From Prevotella sp. P5-108 (lineage in GTDB: Bacteria > Bacteroidota > Bacteroidia > Bacteroidales > Bacteroidaceae): 64,000 bases of DNA. A model generated the notes under the pieces. The model was not told the DNA's origin. It searched no databases and saw only the letters and a list, made by a program, of their open reading frames with translations. The stretch spans positions 62,001 through 126,000 of the forward strand of contig NZ_NPJJ01000003.1 in the NCBI RefSeq assembly GCF_002251385.1, read 5' to 3'. Made by a program: the position numbers and the translations under genes. Positions 1 through 8,726 of this stretch are shown here, piece after piece. Numbering within the stretch: the stretch's first letter is position 1; every line of letters starts with the position of its first letter.

Positions 1-1
1 A

Positions 2-46
2 CCAAGCACACGCAACCTTGGTTTCAACATCAAACTCAAATTCTAA
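2..46 (+). CDS. SusC-like TonB-dependent receptor, last 14 codons (partial)
   Basis: The first bases read in frame as a short tail ending in STRNLGFNIKLKF followed by TAA at 44-46. A C-terminal phenylalanine preceded by alternating hydrophobic residues is the usual last strand of an outer-membrane beta-barrel. The SusD-like gene starts 8 bases later, the normal susC-susD order. From this I infer the end of a SusC-type glycan importer, with its body outside the window. Only 14 codons are visible, so the family call rests mainly on context. Confidence 0.75.
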   Translation, partial: PSTRNLGFNIKLKF

Positions 47-54
47 GAGTAACT

Positions 55-1614
55 ATGAGACAGATTAAAAATATCATAATGAGCGCGGTTGCTGCAGGTC
101 TCTGCCTGAGCTTCTCCAGCTGTACTAACGACTACGAGAGCTTCAACCGCAACCCCAACGGCGTCACCAAAGACGAAACCCAGCGCGACGCCTATGCTAT
201 GCGTTCAGCCATGCTGAACCTCGAAGGCTGGGTAATTCCTACCGATGTCAACACCAACCAGTTCACCGAGTGTCTGATGGGTGGTTCTTACGGTGGTTAC
301 ATTGCTGACTCCAACGCAGGTTTCGCTGGCAAGAACTTCGGTCAGTTCAGCCCTGAGAACGGATGGAGCCGTGTAATGTTCAAGGATGTCATCCCCAAGC
401 TCTTCATCTACTGTGGCGAAGTAGCCCGTGCTACCGACGATCCTATCCCCAACGCCGTAGCTTCTATCATCAAGGTGTCAGGTATCCAGCGCGTTACCGA
501 CTGCTACGGTCCTATCCCTTACTCTCAGGTAGGTAAGGACGGTCAGATTACCGCTGCCTATGACTCTCAGGAGCAGGTGTACAACCTGATGTTTGAGCAG
601 CTCAACGCGGCTATCGACGTGCTGACCCAGAACCGTACTGCCGACTTCAGCGACAAGGCTGACCGTGTGTATGGTGGTAATGTGACCAAGTGGATCAAGT
701 ATGCCAACTCTCTCAAGCTGCGTATGGCTATGCGTATCTCTAAGGTGGCTCCCGCCAAGGCTCAGCAGATGGCTGAGGAGGCTGTAAACCACGAGGTAGG
801 TACCATGACCTCTAACGACGACAACGCCGAGTTGACTCTCGTTTCTACCAACCCCTTCGAGATTATCATGTACGAATACAATGGTGGTGACTCTCGCGTA
901 AGCGCTGATATCACAACCTATATGAATGGTTACAACGATCCCCGTCGTGAGAAGATGTTCACCAAGACCACTTTCGGCGGTCTCGTTGACAACGGCTACT
1001 TTGGTATCCGTAGCGGTATCGCCATCCCTGGCGGTTCTATCGCTCACGCATACAGTAACTATATCGTAGCCACCGACAGCAAGCTCATGTGGATGAACGC
1101 TGCCGAAGTAGCTTTCCTCAAGGCTGAGGGTGCTCTGCGCAACTGGAACATGGGCGGTACTGCCAAGGAATTCTACGAGCAGGGTGTAAAGCTGTCATTT
1201 GCACAGTGGGGTGCCAATGGTGCCGACGCTTATCTGGCTGACAACACCAGCATGCCCGCTTCTTACAAGGACCCCGCTGGGCTCAACACCTACTCTGGTG
1301 CTACCTCACAGATTACCATCAAGTGGGAAGACGGTGACTTCGAGAAGAGCCTCGAGCGCATCATCACCCAGAAGTGGCTTGCCAACTTCCCCCTCGGTCA
1401 GGAGGCTTGGGCAGAGTATCGTCGTACCGGCTATCCTATGCTGATGCCCGTTGTTGTCAACAACAGTGCTGGCGTAGTAAACTCAGCCCGTGGTGCCCGT
1501 CGTCTGGCTTATCCTCAGGAGGAGCGTCTCAACAACGCCGAAAACTATGTTAACGCTGTAGGTCTCCTCGGTGGTGCCGACAATATGGCTACTGACCTGT
1601 GGTGGGCAAAGTAA
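55..1614 (+). CDS. SusD/RagB-like outer-membrane glycan-binding lipoprotein
   Basis: 519 residues. A signal peptide ends in a lipobox with the acylated cysteine at residue 23 (SFSSC), so the mature protein is an outer-membrane lipoprotein. Length and helix-rich composition fit the SusD-like_2 branch of the SusD/RagB family; TPR-like helices run through the middle (KWIKYANSLKLRMAMRIS) and the C-terminal part carries a typical WLANFPLGQEAWAEYRRTG segment. SusD proteins cap the SusC barrel and deliver oligosaccharides to it. The gene follows the SusC tail directly and is followed after 26 bases by the next lipoprotein, so it belongs to one operon running to 6224. The substrate cannot be read from this gene alone; the ENGase downstream suggests N-glycans. 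Confidence 0.93.
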   Translation: MRQIKNIIMSAVAAGLCLSFSSCTNDYESFNRNPNGVTKDETQRDAYAMRSAMLNLEGWVIPTDVNTNQFTECLMGGSYGGYIADSNAGFAGKNFGQFSPENGWSRVMFKDVIPKLFIYCGEVARATDDPIPNAVASIIKVSGIQRVTDCYGPIPYSQVGKDGQITAAYDSQEQVYNLMFEQLNAAIDVLTQNRTADFSDKADRVYGGNVTKWIKYANSLKLRMAMRISKVAPAKAQQMAEEAVNHEVGTMTSNDDNAELTLVSTNPFEIIMYEYNGGDSRVSADITTYMNGYNDPRREKMFTKTTFGGLVDNGYFGIRSGIAIPGGSIAHAYSNYIVATDSKLMWMNAAEVAFLKAEGALRNWNMGGTAKEFYEQGVKLSFAQWGANGADAYLADNTSMPASYKDPAGLNTYSGATSQITIKWEDGDFEKSLERIITQKWLANFPLGQEAWAEYRRTGYPMLMPVVVNNSAGVVNSARGARRLAYPQEERLNNAENYVNAVGLLGGADNMATDLWWAK

Positions 1615-1640
1615 AACATTCAAAGATAATATAGACAATT

Positions 1641-2681
1641 ATGAAAAGTATCTTAAAATATATCAGATTATCAATGGCATGCATCGCCGCAACAGCCTTC
1701 GTGGCAAGCTGCGACACCGATGTAGAGTCTATTGACATCAACAATCCGGGTGTAGACAACCAGAACCCCGGCCTTTATCAGGACTATCTGTCCCACCTGA
1801 GAAACTACAAGAAGGGTTCTCATAAGGTGGCTATGGGATGGTTTGACAATAGCGACAAGGCTCCCAACTCTCAGGGCAAGCACATCCACTCTGTACCAGA
1901 CAGCTTGGACTACATCGTGCTGACCAACCCCGACAACCTGGCTGCTTTCGAGCTCGCCGAGATGAACGAAATACGCGAGAAGAAGGGTACCAAGGTGGTA
2001 TTCGAAATCAACTACGAGAACATCAAGGTACAGTATGACGAAGAGAAGAAGGACTTTGACGCTGCAAACGAAGACCCCACAAAGGTATTCCCCGCTTTCA
2101 ACAGTTACCTCGTTGATACTGTAAGCGCCAAGCTCGCTCTCGTAGAGAAGTACAACTATGACGGTGTAATCATGGCCTTCAACGGTAAGATTACCACCTT
2201 CATGACTGAAGCCGAGAAGGCAGAGTTCATCGCTCAGCAGAACGTATTCATCGGTATCGCCAACGACTGGGCTGAGCGTCACGCCAACAAGGAGCTCCTC
2301 CTGATGGGTAAGCCTCAGAACATCCTCACCAAGGAGGTATTTGACAAGGCCAAGTATCTCATTCTGCCAGCACAGAGCGAGATTTCAGCCTCTGCCCTTA
2401 CTTACCTGGCTCTGAAAGCCCTCGAAGAGGGTGTGCCTACTGACCGCTTTGTAGCCCTCGTCAACGCACCTTCACTCGACCCCACAGACACCAAGACCGG
2501 TTACTGGGGCAAGGAAGTTGCCATCAAGGGTGCCGCCAAGTGGGCTGCCGCCGAGTATCAGGGCTTCGTTCCTGCCGGTATCGCCATCCAGGGTATGAGC
2601 AATGATTACTATCACTCATCGTTCACTTATCCCAATGTGCGTTCAGCCATTTCTATCATTAATCCTAATGCTAAAAACTAA
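1641..2681 (+). CDS. GH18-like lipoprotein lacking the catalytic acid (probable surface glycan-binding protein)
   Basis: 346 residues with a lipoprotein signal (VASC, Cys24) followed by acidic residues, as in surface-exposed Bacteroidetes lipoproteins. The body resembles the GH18 TIM barrel of Bacteroides endo-beta-N-acetylglucosaminidases: a YDYIVLTNP-like early strand and an equivalent of the DGxDxDxE strand at YNYDGVIMAFNG. Aligning that motif puts Asp174 and Gly175 in place, but the catalytic Glu falls on Asn181 and the assisting Asp on Ala179. Hydrolysis is therefore unlikely and I infer a binding role. The gene sits between susD and the DUF1735/LamG gene, where surface glycan-binding proteins usually lie. 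The fold is a family-level recognition, not a proven assignment. Confidence 0.78.
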   Translation: MKSILKYIRLSMACIAATAFVASCDTDVESIDINNPGVDNQNPGLYQDYLSHLRNYKKGSHKVAMGWFDNSDKAPNSQGKHIHSVPDSLDYIVLTNPDNLAAFELAEMNEIREKKGTKVVFEINYENIKVQYDEEKKDFDAANEDPTKVFPAFNSYLVDTVSAKLALVEKYNYDGVIMAFNGKITTFMTEAEKAEFIAQQNVFIGIANDWAERHANKELLLMGKPQNILTKEVFDKAKYLILPAQSEISASALTYLALKALEEGVPTDRFVALVNAPSLDPTDTKTGYWGKEVAIKGAAKWAAAEYQGFVPAGIAIQGMSNDYYHSSFTYPNVRSAISIINPNAKN

Positions 2682-2687
2682 ACAGCA

Positions 2688-3836
2688 ATGAAGAAGATTT
2701 TCAAATATATTCCGATGATGCTGGCTGTGTTTGCTCTGGCTTCTTGTCAGGACAACGACGAAGAGAACTTCGGCAACAAGGCATCAATCAATTCTCAGGA
2801 AATGAGAGCGGAGACTATCATCAAGGGCGATGCCGGTGATGTGGTTAAGACACTCAGCATCACCATGCCCCGTCCCGCCGAGAAGACCATTAACGCTACC
2901 TTCAATGTAGCTCCCTCTTTGGTAAGCACTTATAACAAGTGCTATGGTGCCAATGCAGTAATCCTGCCCGAAGAGTGCTACAATGTAGTCAACAACAAGG
3001 TGACTGTAGACGCAGGTAGTGTAAAGAGTACCGATGCTACATTTGAGTTCACCAACCTGGGTAATCTTGACCGTGAGCTCATCTATGTACTCCCCGTAGA
3101 GGTTCAGACTGCTGACATCGACCTTGTAAGCTCTGCTTCCAAGTACTACTTCGTATTCCGTGCAGGTGCCCTCATCAACGTGGTTACCAACATGAGCCGC
3201 AACTACCTCACCGTGCAGTGGGCCGACAAGAGCCAGGTAGCCAATATGAGCCAGATTACTATGGAGGCTCTGCTCTATCCCCGCGAGTTCGGCAAACTCA
3301 TCTCTACCGTAATGGGTATTGAGGGTCGCTTCCTGATGCGTATCGGTGATGCCGGTTTCCCCGACAACCAGATTCAGATTGCTACCGCTCGTGGCAACTT
3401 CCCCGATGCCGACTCTAACAAGGGTCTGCAGACCAATATGTGGCAGCACGTAGCCCTCACTGTAGACTGTGCTACTCGCGAGTACAAGATTTACATCAAC
3501 GGCAGACTGCAGAGTGAAGGCACTATGAGCATGACCGCTATCGACATCCAGGGCAACGGTTCTGACCGTGACTTCCTTATCGGTAAGTCTTACGATGACA
3601 ACCGCTGGTTTGAGGGTGATATGTCTGAGGTTCGCGTATGGAACGTAGTTCGTACTCAGGAAGAGATTGCTTCTCACATCTACAATGTTGACCCCCAGAC
3701 TCCCGGCCTCGTAGGTTACTGGAAGATGGATGACAACACAAGCGCTTACAGAGTAGTAGACGCTACCGGTCATGGCAACGACGCCGTAGCCGCTGGCGCT
3801 CTCTCTTGGAGAAATGTATCTCTGCCCGAGAAATAA
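2688..3836 (+). CDS. DUF1735 plus LamG-domain lipoprotein (surface glycan-binding candidate)
   Basis: 382 residues; lipobox ALASC with Cys20 and an acid-rich QDNDEE stretch after it, which marks surface export in this phylum. Residues about 40-160 match the DUF1735 (BT_3987 N-terminal) type, a beta-sandwich also found at the front of the ENGase encoded next. Residues about 170-375 form a concanavalin/laminin-G fold, recognisable by MWQHVALTVD, YINGRLQSEG, VRVWNVVRTQEEI and GLVGYWKMDD. LamG domains bind carbohydrate or protein and no catalytic residues are evident, so a glycan-holding role is likely. It starts 6 bases after the preceding gene and the next begins 35 bases after its stop, consistent with co-transcription. 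Confidence 0.87.
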   Translation: MKKIFKYIPMMLAVFALASCQDNDEENFGNKASINSQEMRAETIIKGDAGDVVKTLSITMPRPAEKTINATFNVAPSLVSTYNKCYGANAVILPEECYNVVNNKVTVDAGSVKSTDATFEFTNLGNLDRELIYVLPVEVQTADIDLVSSASKYYFVFRAGALINVVTNMSRNYLTVQWADKSQVANMSQITMEALLYPREFGKLISTVMGIEGRFLMRIGDAGFPDNQIQIATARGNFPDADSNKGLQTNMWQHVALTVDCATREYKIYINGRLQSEGTMSMTAIDIQGNGSDRDFLIGKSYDDNRWFEGDMSEVRVWNVVRTQEEIASHIYNVDPQTPGLVGYWKMDDNTSAYRVVDATGHGNDAVAAGALSWRNVSLPEK

Positions 3837-3871
3837 TCCACATTCAATCAACAAGAACAATAAAGAAAATT

Positions 3872-5233
3872 ATGAATATCAATAAAATAAAGACATTTGC
3901 ATTGGCTATCCTCGCCGCTGGAGCTATGGCTTCATGTGAGGATGCTATCAATGTACAGCAGATTGGTGAGGAGCCCTTCGCTCCTTCTCAGAAGAGCCTC
4001 GTGTTCCTCTCTGACCAGTTTGGTATGACCAATGCTGACTCGCTGCTGTTCAACGAGCAGGGTACTACTGAGTTCTTTGTCAACCTGACTCAGGTTCAGA
4101 CCAAGGATGCTGAGTTCACTGTAGTTTACGACGCTGCTGCGCTCAACAAGTATAACATGGCTAATGGTACCGACTACAAGGCAATGCCCGAGGCTCTCGT
4201 AACTATCGAGGGTACTGCTGTGGTAGCTGCCGGCCAGGCCAAGTCTTCTGCCGTTAAGGTAGGCTACAAGACCGACGCCGCTCTTGAGGACCTCGGTACT
4301 TACGCCATCCCATTGGCTGTTAAGGGCAACTCACTCGCCGAGGCTTCTGTAGAGAAGGGCGAGTTTATCTTCCTCGTAAAGGACATCACCCGTATGCCCA
4401 ACTGTCATAAGGCGAACAAGAACCAGATTGTCGTAAGCTGTATGGAGGTTAACGACGCTAACCCCCTGCACAACCTCTGCTATACTCTGAAGGAGTCTGG
4501 TAAGCTGGTTATCGACCAGGTTATCCTCTTCTCTGGTAACATCAACTACAACGCTGAGACCGGTGAGGTGTACAACTACAACAACGAGAACGTGCAGCAT
4601 CTGCTCGACAACCGTCAGAAGTATCTCGTACCTCTGCAGCAGAAGGGTATAAAGGTTATCCTGGGTATCCTGTGTAACCACGACCGTGCTTGCTGTACAC
4701 GCCTTGGTGACGAGGCCGCCCGCAAGTTTGCCCGTGAGCTGAAGGCTAAACTCGAGGCTTATGAACTCGATGGTGTTTTCTTCGATGATGAGTACTGTAA
4801 CCGTGGCGACTATCCTGGCTTCACTACTTACAACAACTTCTCTCGTCTCTGCTACGAGGTTCGCAAGGCTATGCCTAATGCTCTGATTCAGGCTTACGTT
4901 TATAGCGGAACTTCTTCTTGTGGCCCTGTTGATGGTATGCAGCCTGGTGAGTTTGTAACTCAGGCTATCCAAGATTACGGCCGCTATTATGACCTCGAAA
5001 GTGATTACCCCGGTCTGCCCAAGAGCGGTATGATTCAGGCTTCTTCTGAGTTTGCTCGTGGTAGCATCATCTCTGAGAGCCGTGCCCGTAAGATTGTAAC
5101 AGATGGTTACGGTGGTACCATGATTTTCGCGCTCAACCCCAATAATGGTTATGTATATCGTTTCAACAACATCACCATTCCTTTCTATGGTGAGGAGACC
5201 GTTCAGACTGGCAGCTATGCTAAAGACTGGTAA
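3872..5233 (+). CDS. GH18 endo-beta-N-acetylglucosaminidase, BT_3987 type, lipoprotein
   Basis: 453 residues. I chose the ATG at 3872 because it opens a lipoprotein signal (MNINKIKTF...MASC, Cys22); the frame is open 22 codons further upstream, but that stretch overlaps the previous gene and is not signal-like. Residues about 30-170 are a DUF1735-type beta-sandwich. A GH18 barrel follows, with the catalytic strand LDGVFFDDEY: Asp300, Asp305 and the catalytic acid Glu307. Enzymes of this family cut between the two core GlcNAc residues of N-glycans, freeing high-mannose chains at the cell surface. It pairs with the inactive GH18-like paralogue at 1641. A GH92 mannosidase at 52.1 kb could act on the released glycans, though it is not in this locus. 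Confidence 0.92.
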   Translation: MNINKIKTFALAILAAGAMASCEDAINVQQIGEEPFAPSQKSLVFLSDQFGMTNADSLLFNEQGTTEFFVNLTQVQTKDAEFTVVYDAAALNKYNMANGTDYKAMPEALVTIEGTAVVAAGQAKSSAVKVGYKTDAALEDLGTYAIPLAVKGNSLAEASVEKGEFIFLVKDITRMPNCHKANKNQIVVSCMEVNDANPLHNLCYTLKESGKLVIDQVILFSGNINYNAETGEVYNYNNENVQHLLDNRQKYLVPLQQKGIKVILGILCNHDRACCTRLGDEAARKFARELKAKLEAYELDGVFFDDEYCNRGDYPGFTTYNNFSRLCYEVRKAMPNALIQAYVYSGTSSCGPVDGMQPGEFVTQAIQDYGRYYDLESDYPGLPKSGMIQASSEFARGSIISESRARKIVTDGYGGTMIFALNPNNGYVYRFNNITIPFYGEETVQTGSYAKDW

Positions 5234-5261
5234 TGTATAAAACAAACTTATTATTACAACA

Positions 5262-6224
5262 ATGAAAGCAAAATATATTTATACCATCATGATGGCAATG
5301 GCCCTTACCTTCGGTATGGCGTCTTGCGACGATGATGACAATAACGGCAATACTGAGCAACAGAAGCCTGCCACCAAGACCGAACTCAAGTGTGACATGG
5401 ATACTGTGAAGGTCGGTATTGGTGAGACTGCCTCTTTCAACATCCTTGAAGGTGGTGGCGACTACAAGGTAATCTGTGAGAACGAGGACGTGGTTACAGC
5501 AACTCTCGAAGGAACAACTGTAACCCTCAACTCTCAGAAGATGGGTCTTACCGGTGTCATAATCTCCGACGCCGAGGGCAATTACAAGCGTGTTATCGTG
5601 AAATCTATGTACATGAATCTCAACTTCGACAAGGAAGAGCTCTTCATCGGCATGAAGCTCGGTCATACTGATGGCAAGGCTACTCTTAACGTACTTGAGG
5701 GTAACGGCTCTTACAAGATTGATGTTGCTGACGAGACAATCGCTCGAGTAATTGCCAAGACAGAGACTTCTATCACATTCCAGGGTATCAATGCTGGTGA
5801 GACAACTTGCGTAGTTACCGACCTTATGGGTCTGCAGAAGACTATCAAAGTGAAGGTTGAAACTACTACAATTCCTTTCACTGAAGATGAAAAGGCTGCT
5901 ATTCTGGCTATTACCAAGAATGTAGTCAACTGGAATGGACAGGATGGTTACCAGTGGGGTGACTATACCGTGAAAGATCTCGGTGATGGCAAGATGCAGG
6001 CTAAGTGGGATTACTATAACTGGTACTATATGACTTGTACTTGGACTGGTGATGCCACTGTAGGCAAGAAGGGTACTGGTACCTTTGTTTACAATATGAA
6101 CTATAAGAAGAGCTTCGATGTTGATGTTGAAATCATCAAGAACGACGGTTCTCGTGTCTGGGGTATCTGCTCTTGCGTCAAGGATGATTACCTCAATACA
6201 GGTTACTTCTGCATAGCGCTTTAA
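5262..6224 (+). CDS. Lipoprotein with two Ig-like repeats and an aromatic C-terminal domain
   Basis: 320 residues with a lipobox (GMASC, Cys22) followed by DDDDNN, a strong surface-export signal. Two tandem beta-sandwich-like segments are visible, about 40-115 and 120-195, each built as a gene-product version of 'FNILEGGGDYKV...V...VII' ; the second copy reads 'LNVLEGNGSYKI'. They look like bacterial Ig-like folds that space a binding module from the membrane. The last 110 residues are rich in Trp and Tyr (WGDYTVKDLGDGKMQAKWDYYNWYYM split over the region) and may bind sugar. I do not recognise this C-terminal family. It is the last gene of the operon and is followed by a hairpin terminator. 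Confidence 0.7.
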   Translation: MKAKYIYTIMMAMALTFGMASCDDDDNNGNTEQQKPATKTELKCDMDTVKVGIGETASFNILEGGGDYKVICENEDVVTATLEGTTVTLNSQKMGLTGVIISDAEGNYKRVIVKSMYMNLNFDKEELFIGMKLGHTDGKATLNVLEGNGSYKIDVADETIARVIAKTETSITFQGINAGETTCVVTDLMGLQKTIKVKVETTTIPFTEDEKAAILAITKNVVNWNGQDGYQWGDYTVKDLGDGKMQAKWDYYNWYYMTCTWTGDATVGKKGTGTFVYNMNYKKSFDVDVEIIKNDGSRVWGICSCVKDDYLNTGYFCIAL

Positions 6225-6299
6225 GTAGAATATTAAACAATATAAGATTGCATTTGGGTAACCAAATTTTCTATTAAGTTAGATTTATTTAGTTTTGAG

Positions 6300-6325
6300 T
6301 GGGTCAGGCTGTGAAGTCTGACCCA
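6300..6325 (+). terminator. Hairpin terminator of the glycan-utilisation operon
   Basis: TGGGTCAG at 6300-6307 pairs with CTGACCCA at 6318-6325 around a 10-base loop, 76 bases after the last stop codon. A weak T-rich stretch (TTCGCTGTTT) follows. Confidence 0.7.
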
Positions 6326-6410
6326 TTCGCTGTTTATGCCCATGGGGAAAGAGAATCGCCATCCCAGCCTTCAAATGTCAGCTCCCGCTGGTAATCTGCA
6401 ATTCCAGTTG

Positions 6411-7487
6411 TGTACTAACGCCTGCGGCTAATCGCAACTCTTACAGAGTAGCAAAGTTAGTGGGGGCGCTTACCCAGGGTAGCGTGCTTGGCCCGCAACC
6501 CTGGGCTGTGAAATCGCAACTCTGTCAGAGTTGCTGCTGCTTGAGGAAGCCCTCCGCGGCTCTTGGTAGGGGATTGTGGGGTATGATATGCGTCCGATGA
6601 TGGTTTTGGTTAGTCCATAGTGGATGGTGCGCACCCTTGGCAACTCTGTCAGAGTTGCGTTTCCTCAGCCCAGGGTTGAGGTGCGCAGCGCCTCTACCCT
6701 GGGTACAAATAAAAAAAGGTAGCAACGCTGTAAGTGTTGCGCTTAGCCGCAGGCGTTACTCCGGCAGGACTTTGCCCGCAATACAATCCAGTTGTGTACT
6801 AACGCCTGCGGCTAATCGCAACTCTTACAGAGTAGCAAAGTTAGTGGGGGGAGCTTACCCAGGGTAGCGGTCTTCGCCCGCAACCCTGGGCTGTGAAATC
6901 GCAACTCTGTCAGAGTTGCTGCTGCTTGAGGCCTCCGCGGCTCTTGGTAGGGGGATTGTGGCAGATGGTATGCATCCGATGATGGATTTTGGTTAGTCCA
7001 TAGTGGATGTTGCGCACCCTTGGCAACTCTGTCAGAGTTGCTGCTGCTTGGCAGTTGGAAAACCATAAGATTGAGAATAACGCCTGCGGCTAATCGCAAC
7101 TCTTACAGAGTAGCAAGGTTAGTGGGGGAGCTTACCCAGGGTAGCGTGCTTGGCCCGCAACCCTGGGCTGTGAAATCGCAACTCTGTCAGAGTTGCTGCT
7201 GCTTGAGGAAGCCCTCCGCGGCTCTTGGTAGGGGATTGTGGGGTATGATATGCGTCCGATGATGGATTTTGGTTAGTCCATAGTGGATGGTGCGCACCCT
7301 TGGCAACTCTGTCAGAGTTGCTGCTGCTGGTAGTTGGAAAACCATAAGATTGAGAATAACGCCTACGGCTAATCGCAACTCTTACAGAGTAGCAAGGTTA
7401 GTGGGGGCGCTTACCCAGGGTAGCGGTCTTCGCCCGCAACCCTGGGCTGTGAAATCGCAACTCTGTCAGAGTTGCTGCTGCTTGAGG
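6411..7487 (+). repeat. Hairpin-repeat (REP-like) array upstream of the HUH transposase
   Basis: Four forward copies of an approximately 130-base unit lie at about 6416-6546, 6800-6930, 7077-7206 and 7358-7487, and one reverse-oriented relative at 6628-6759. Each forward unit contains a GCCTGCGGCTAA-type box and three hairpins: one with the sequence GCAACTCTTACAGAGTAGC, one built from ACCCAGGGT and ACCCTGGG, and the palindrome GCAACTCTGTCAGAGTTGC (nine-base arms around one base). Between forward units sits a second unit of about 110 bases (around 6547-6657, 6931-7042, 7207-7322) ending in the same palindrome. No conserved coding frame spans the copies. This is non-coding, structured, repeated DNA next to a single-domain HUH transposase, so I call it REP-like. 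Confidence 0.85.
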
Positions 7488-7702
7488 ATTGCCTACAATA
7501 ATTCCCCACGTTGTTTCTGCTTGCGGTTTCCTGCCTACAATAATTCCCCATGCTGCTTCTGCTTGCTGGGGCATGCCCCTTTTTCACTATACCTATTCAC
7601 AATAAATACATGGATTGGTGGTGAAATCGGTACGGCTATCATAATTATCATGATTTACTATAAAAAAACGGCGCATCATTTCGCGCAAATTGAAATAAAG
7701 GC

Positions 7703-7710
7703 TATATTTG
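7703..7710 (+). promoter_or_regulatory. -7 box of the HUH transposase
   Basis: TATATTTG matches the Bacteroidales TAnnTTTG consensus, 19 bases before the transposase start. No good TTTG partner is seen about 20 bases upstream, so the promoter call is partial. Confidence 0.5.
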
Positions 7711-7729
7711 CACATCATCATCTTTATCT

Positions 7730-8185
7730 ATGTCACAATCACTGAGTAAAATATATATCCATCTCGTCTTCCATGTCAAATCGACGAGCCCGAGAATATC
7801 CGAGGAGGATACCCAACATCTGCATGCCTATATTGGCACAGCCATCAACAAACTTGGATGTTCCACCATCATCGTGGGTGGTACCGGTGACCACGTACAT
7901 GCCCTTTTTGTGCTGTCGCGCGAGGTAACCATATCCCAAATGGTTAAGGAGATAAAGCGTAGCAGTAGTATGTATCTGAAAAAGCTACACTCCAGCTACA
8001 ATCATTTCGCTTGGCAGAATGGCTACGCCGTTTTCTCCATAGGCCAATCGGGTGTTGACAATGCCACAAAATATATCAGCAACCAAGCCGCCCATCATGC
8101 GAAGGTCAATTTTGAGGATGAATACCGCCTGCTATTAGAGAAATACAATATCGAGTACAACCGCGACTATGTCCTGCAAGATTAG
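7730..8185 (+). CDS. Single-domain HUH (Y1) transposase, IS200/RAYT-like
   Basis: 151 residues, complete, the usual length of IS200 TnpA. The first strand (SKIYIHLVFHVKS), the metal-binding HUH motif GDHVHALF (His55, His57) and the nucleophile helix with Tyr115 in KYISNQAAHH are all present, so the enzyme looks intact. Such proteins cut and rejoin single-stranded DNA at hairpins. There is no tnpB partner and no evident IS200 left and right ends hugging the gene; instead hairpin repeats lie on both sides in opposite orientations (6411-7487 and 8408-8726). That arrangement resembles the RAYT/REP pairs of proteobacteria, where a domesticated transposase spreads palindromic repeats. Whether this protein acts on these repeats is inference; a plain IS200 copy inserted in a repeat field is the alternative. 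Confidence 0.85.
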   Translation: MSQSLSKIYIHLVFHVKSTSPRISEEDTQHLHAYIGTAINKLGCSTIIVGGTGDHVHALFVLSREVTISQMVKEIKRSSSMYLKKLHSSYNHFAWQNGYAVFSIGQSGVDNATKYISNQAAHHAKVNFEDEYRLLLEKYNIEYNRDYVLQD

Positions 8186-8271
8186 GTTTGGCGGATGCCG
8201 ATGTAGATTAAACGCCTTCATCAGTTAATGAGGCGACAGCAAATGGTAATCCCCGCACTCGTTTGAGGTTA

Positions 8272-8400
8272 TGTGGTGTATATGGCACGTGGCCAAGGCA
8301 TTATGTGAGTAGTATACGGTGTATGGCACGTGGCCAATGGGAAAATGTAATTGGTATACGGTATATGGCACGTAGCTAATGGAGATATGTAGTTAGTACA
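8272..8400 (+). repeat. Three 42-base tandem repeats
   Basis: Three degenerate copies share GTATACGGTGTATGGCACGT followed by GGCCAATGG-like sequence, with a 42-base period. No coding frame or RNA fold is obvious. They lie between the transposase gene and a reverse-oriented hairpin repeat. Confidence 0.7.
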
Positions 8401-8407
8401 TAGAGGG

Positions 8408-8726
8408 ATGGTACGCACCCCCGGCAACTCTGAAGGAGTTGCGATTTCATAGCCCAGGGTTGAGGCGTGCAGCGCCTCTACCCTGGGTATATGTATAATA
8501 AGGGTAGCAACGCTGTAAGTGTTGCGGTTAGCCGAAGGCGTTATACTCAATCTGATAATAATCACCTCCCCATTCCTACCCATTATCCTGCTTCGGGTAA
8601 CGCCTACGGCTAATCGCAACTCTTACAGAGTAGCAAGGTTAGTGGGGGTGCTTACCCAGGGTAGCGTGCTTCGCCCGCAACCCTGGGCTGGGGAAACGCA
8701 ACTCCGTCAGAGTTGCTGCAGCTTGA
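8408..8726 (+). repeat. Hairpin repeats downstream of the transposase (one reverse, one forward)
   Basis: A reverse-oriented unit occupies about 8408-8551. It contains GCAACTCTGAAGGAGTTGC, a long near-perfect hairpin from CCCAGGGTTGAGG to CCTCTACCCTGGG, and GCAACGCTGTAAGTGTTGC. A forward unit at about 8597-8726 has the same box and hairpin order as the upstream array. Together with the upstream copies this places the transposase inside oppositely oriented repeats. Confidence 0.85.

Noticed and set aside
478..1047. Long open frame antisense to the SusD-like gene
   Set aside because: Shadow of the sense codon use; no family features, signal or promoter. The same applies to the many other antisense frames over real genes.
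6411..7487. CRISPR array
   Set aside because: The repeats are 100-130 bases with internal hairpins and no uniform unique spacers, and no cas genes are present.
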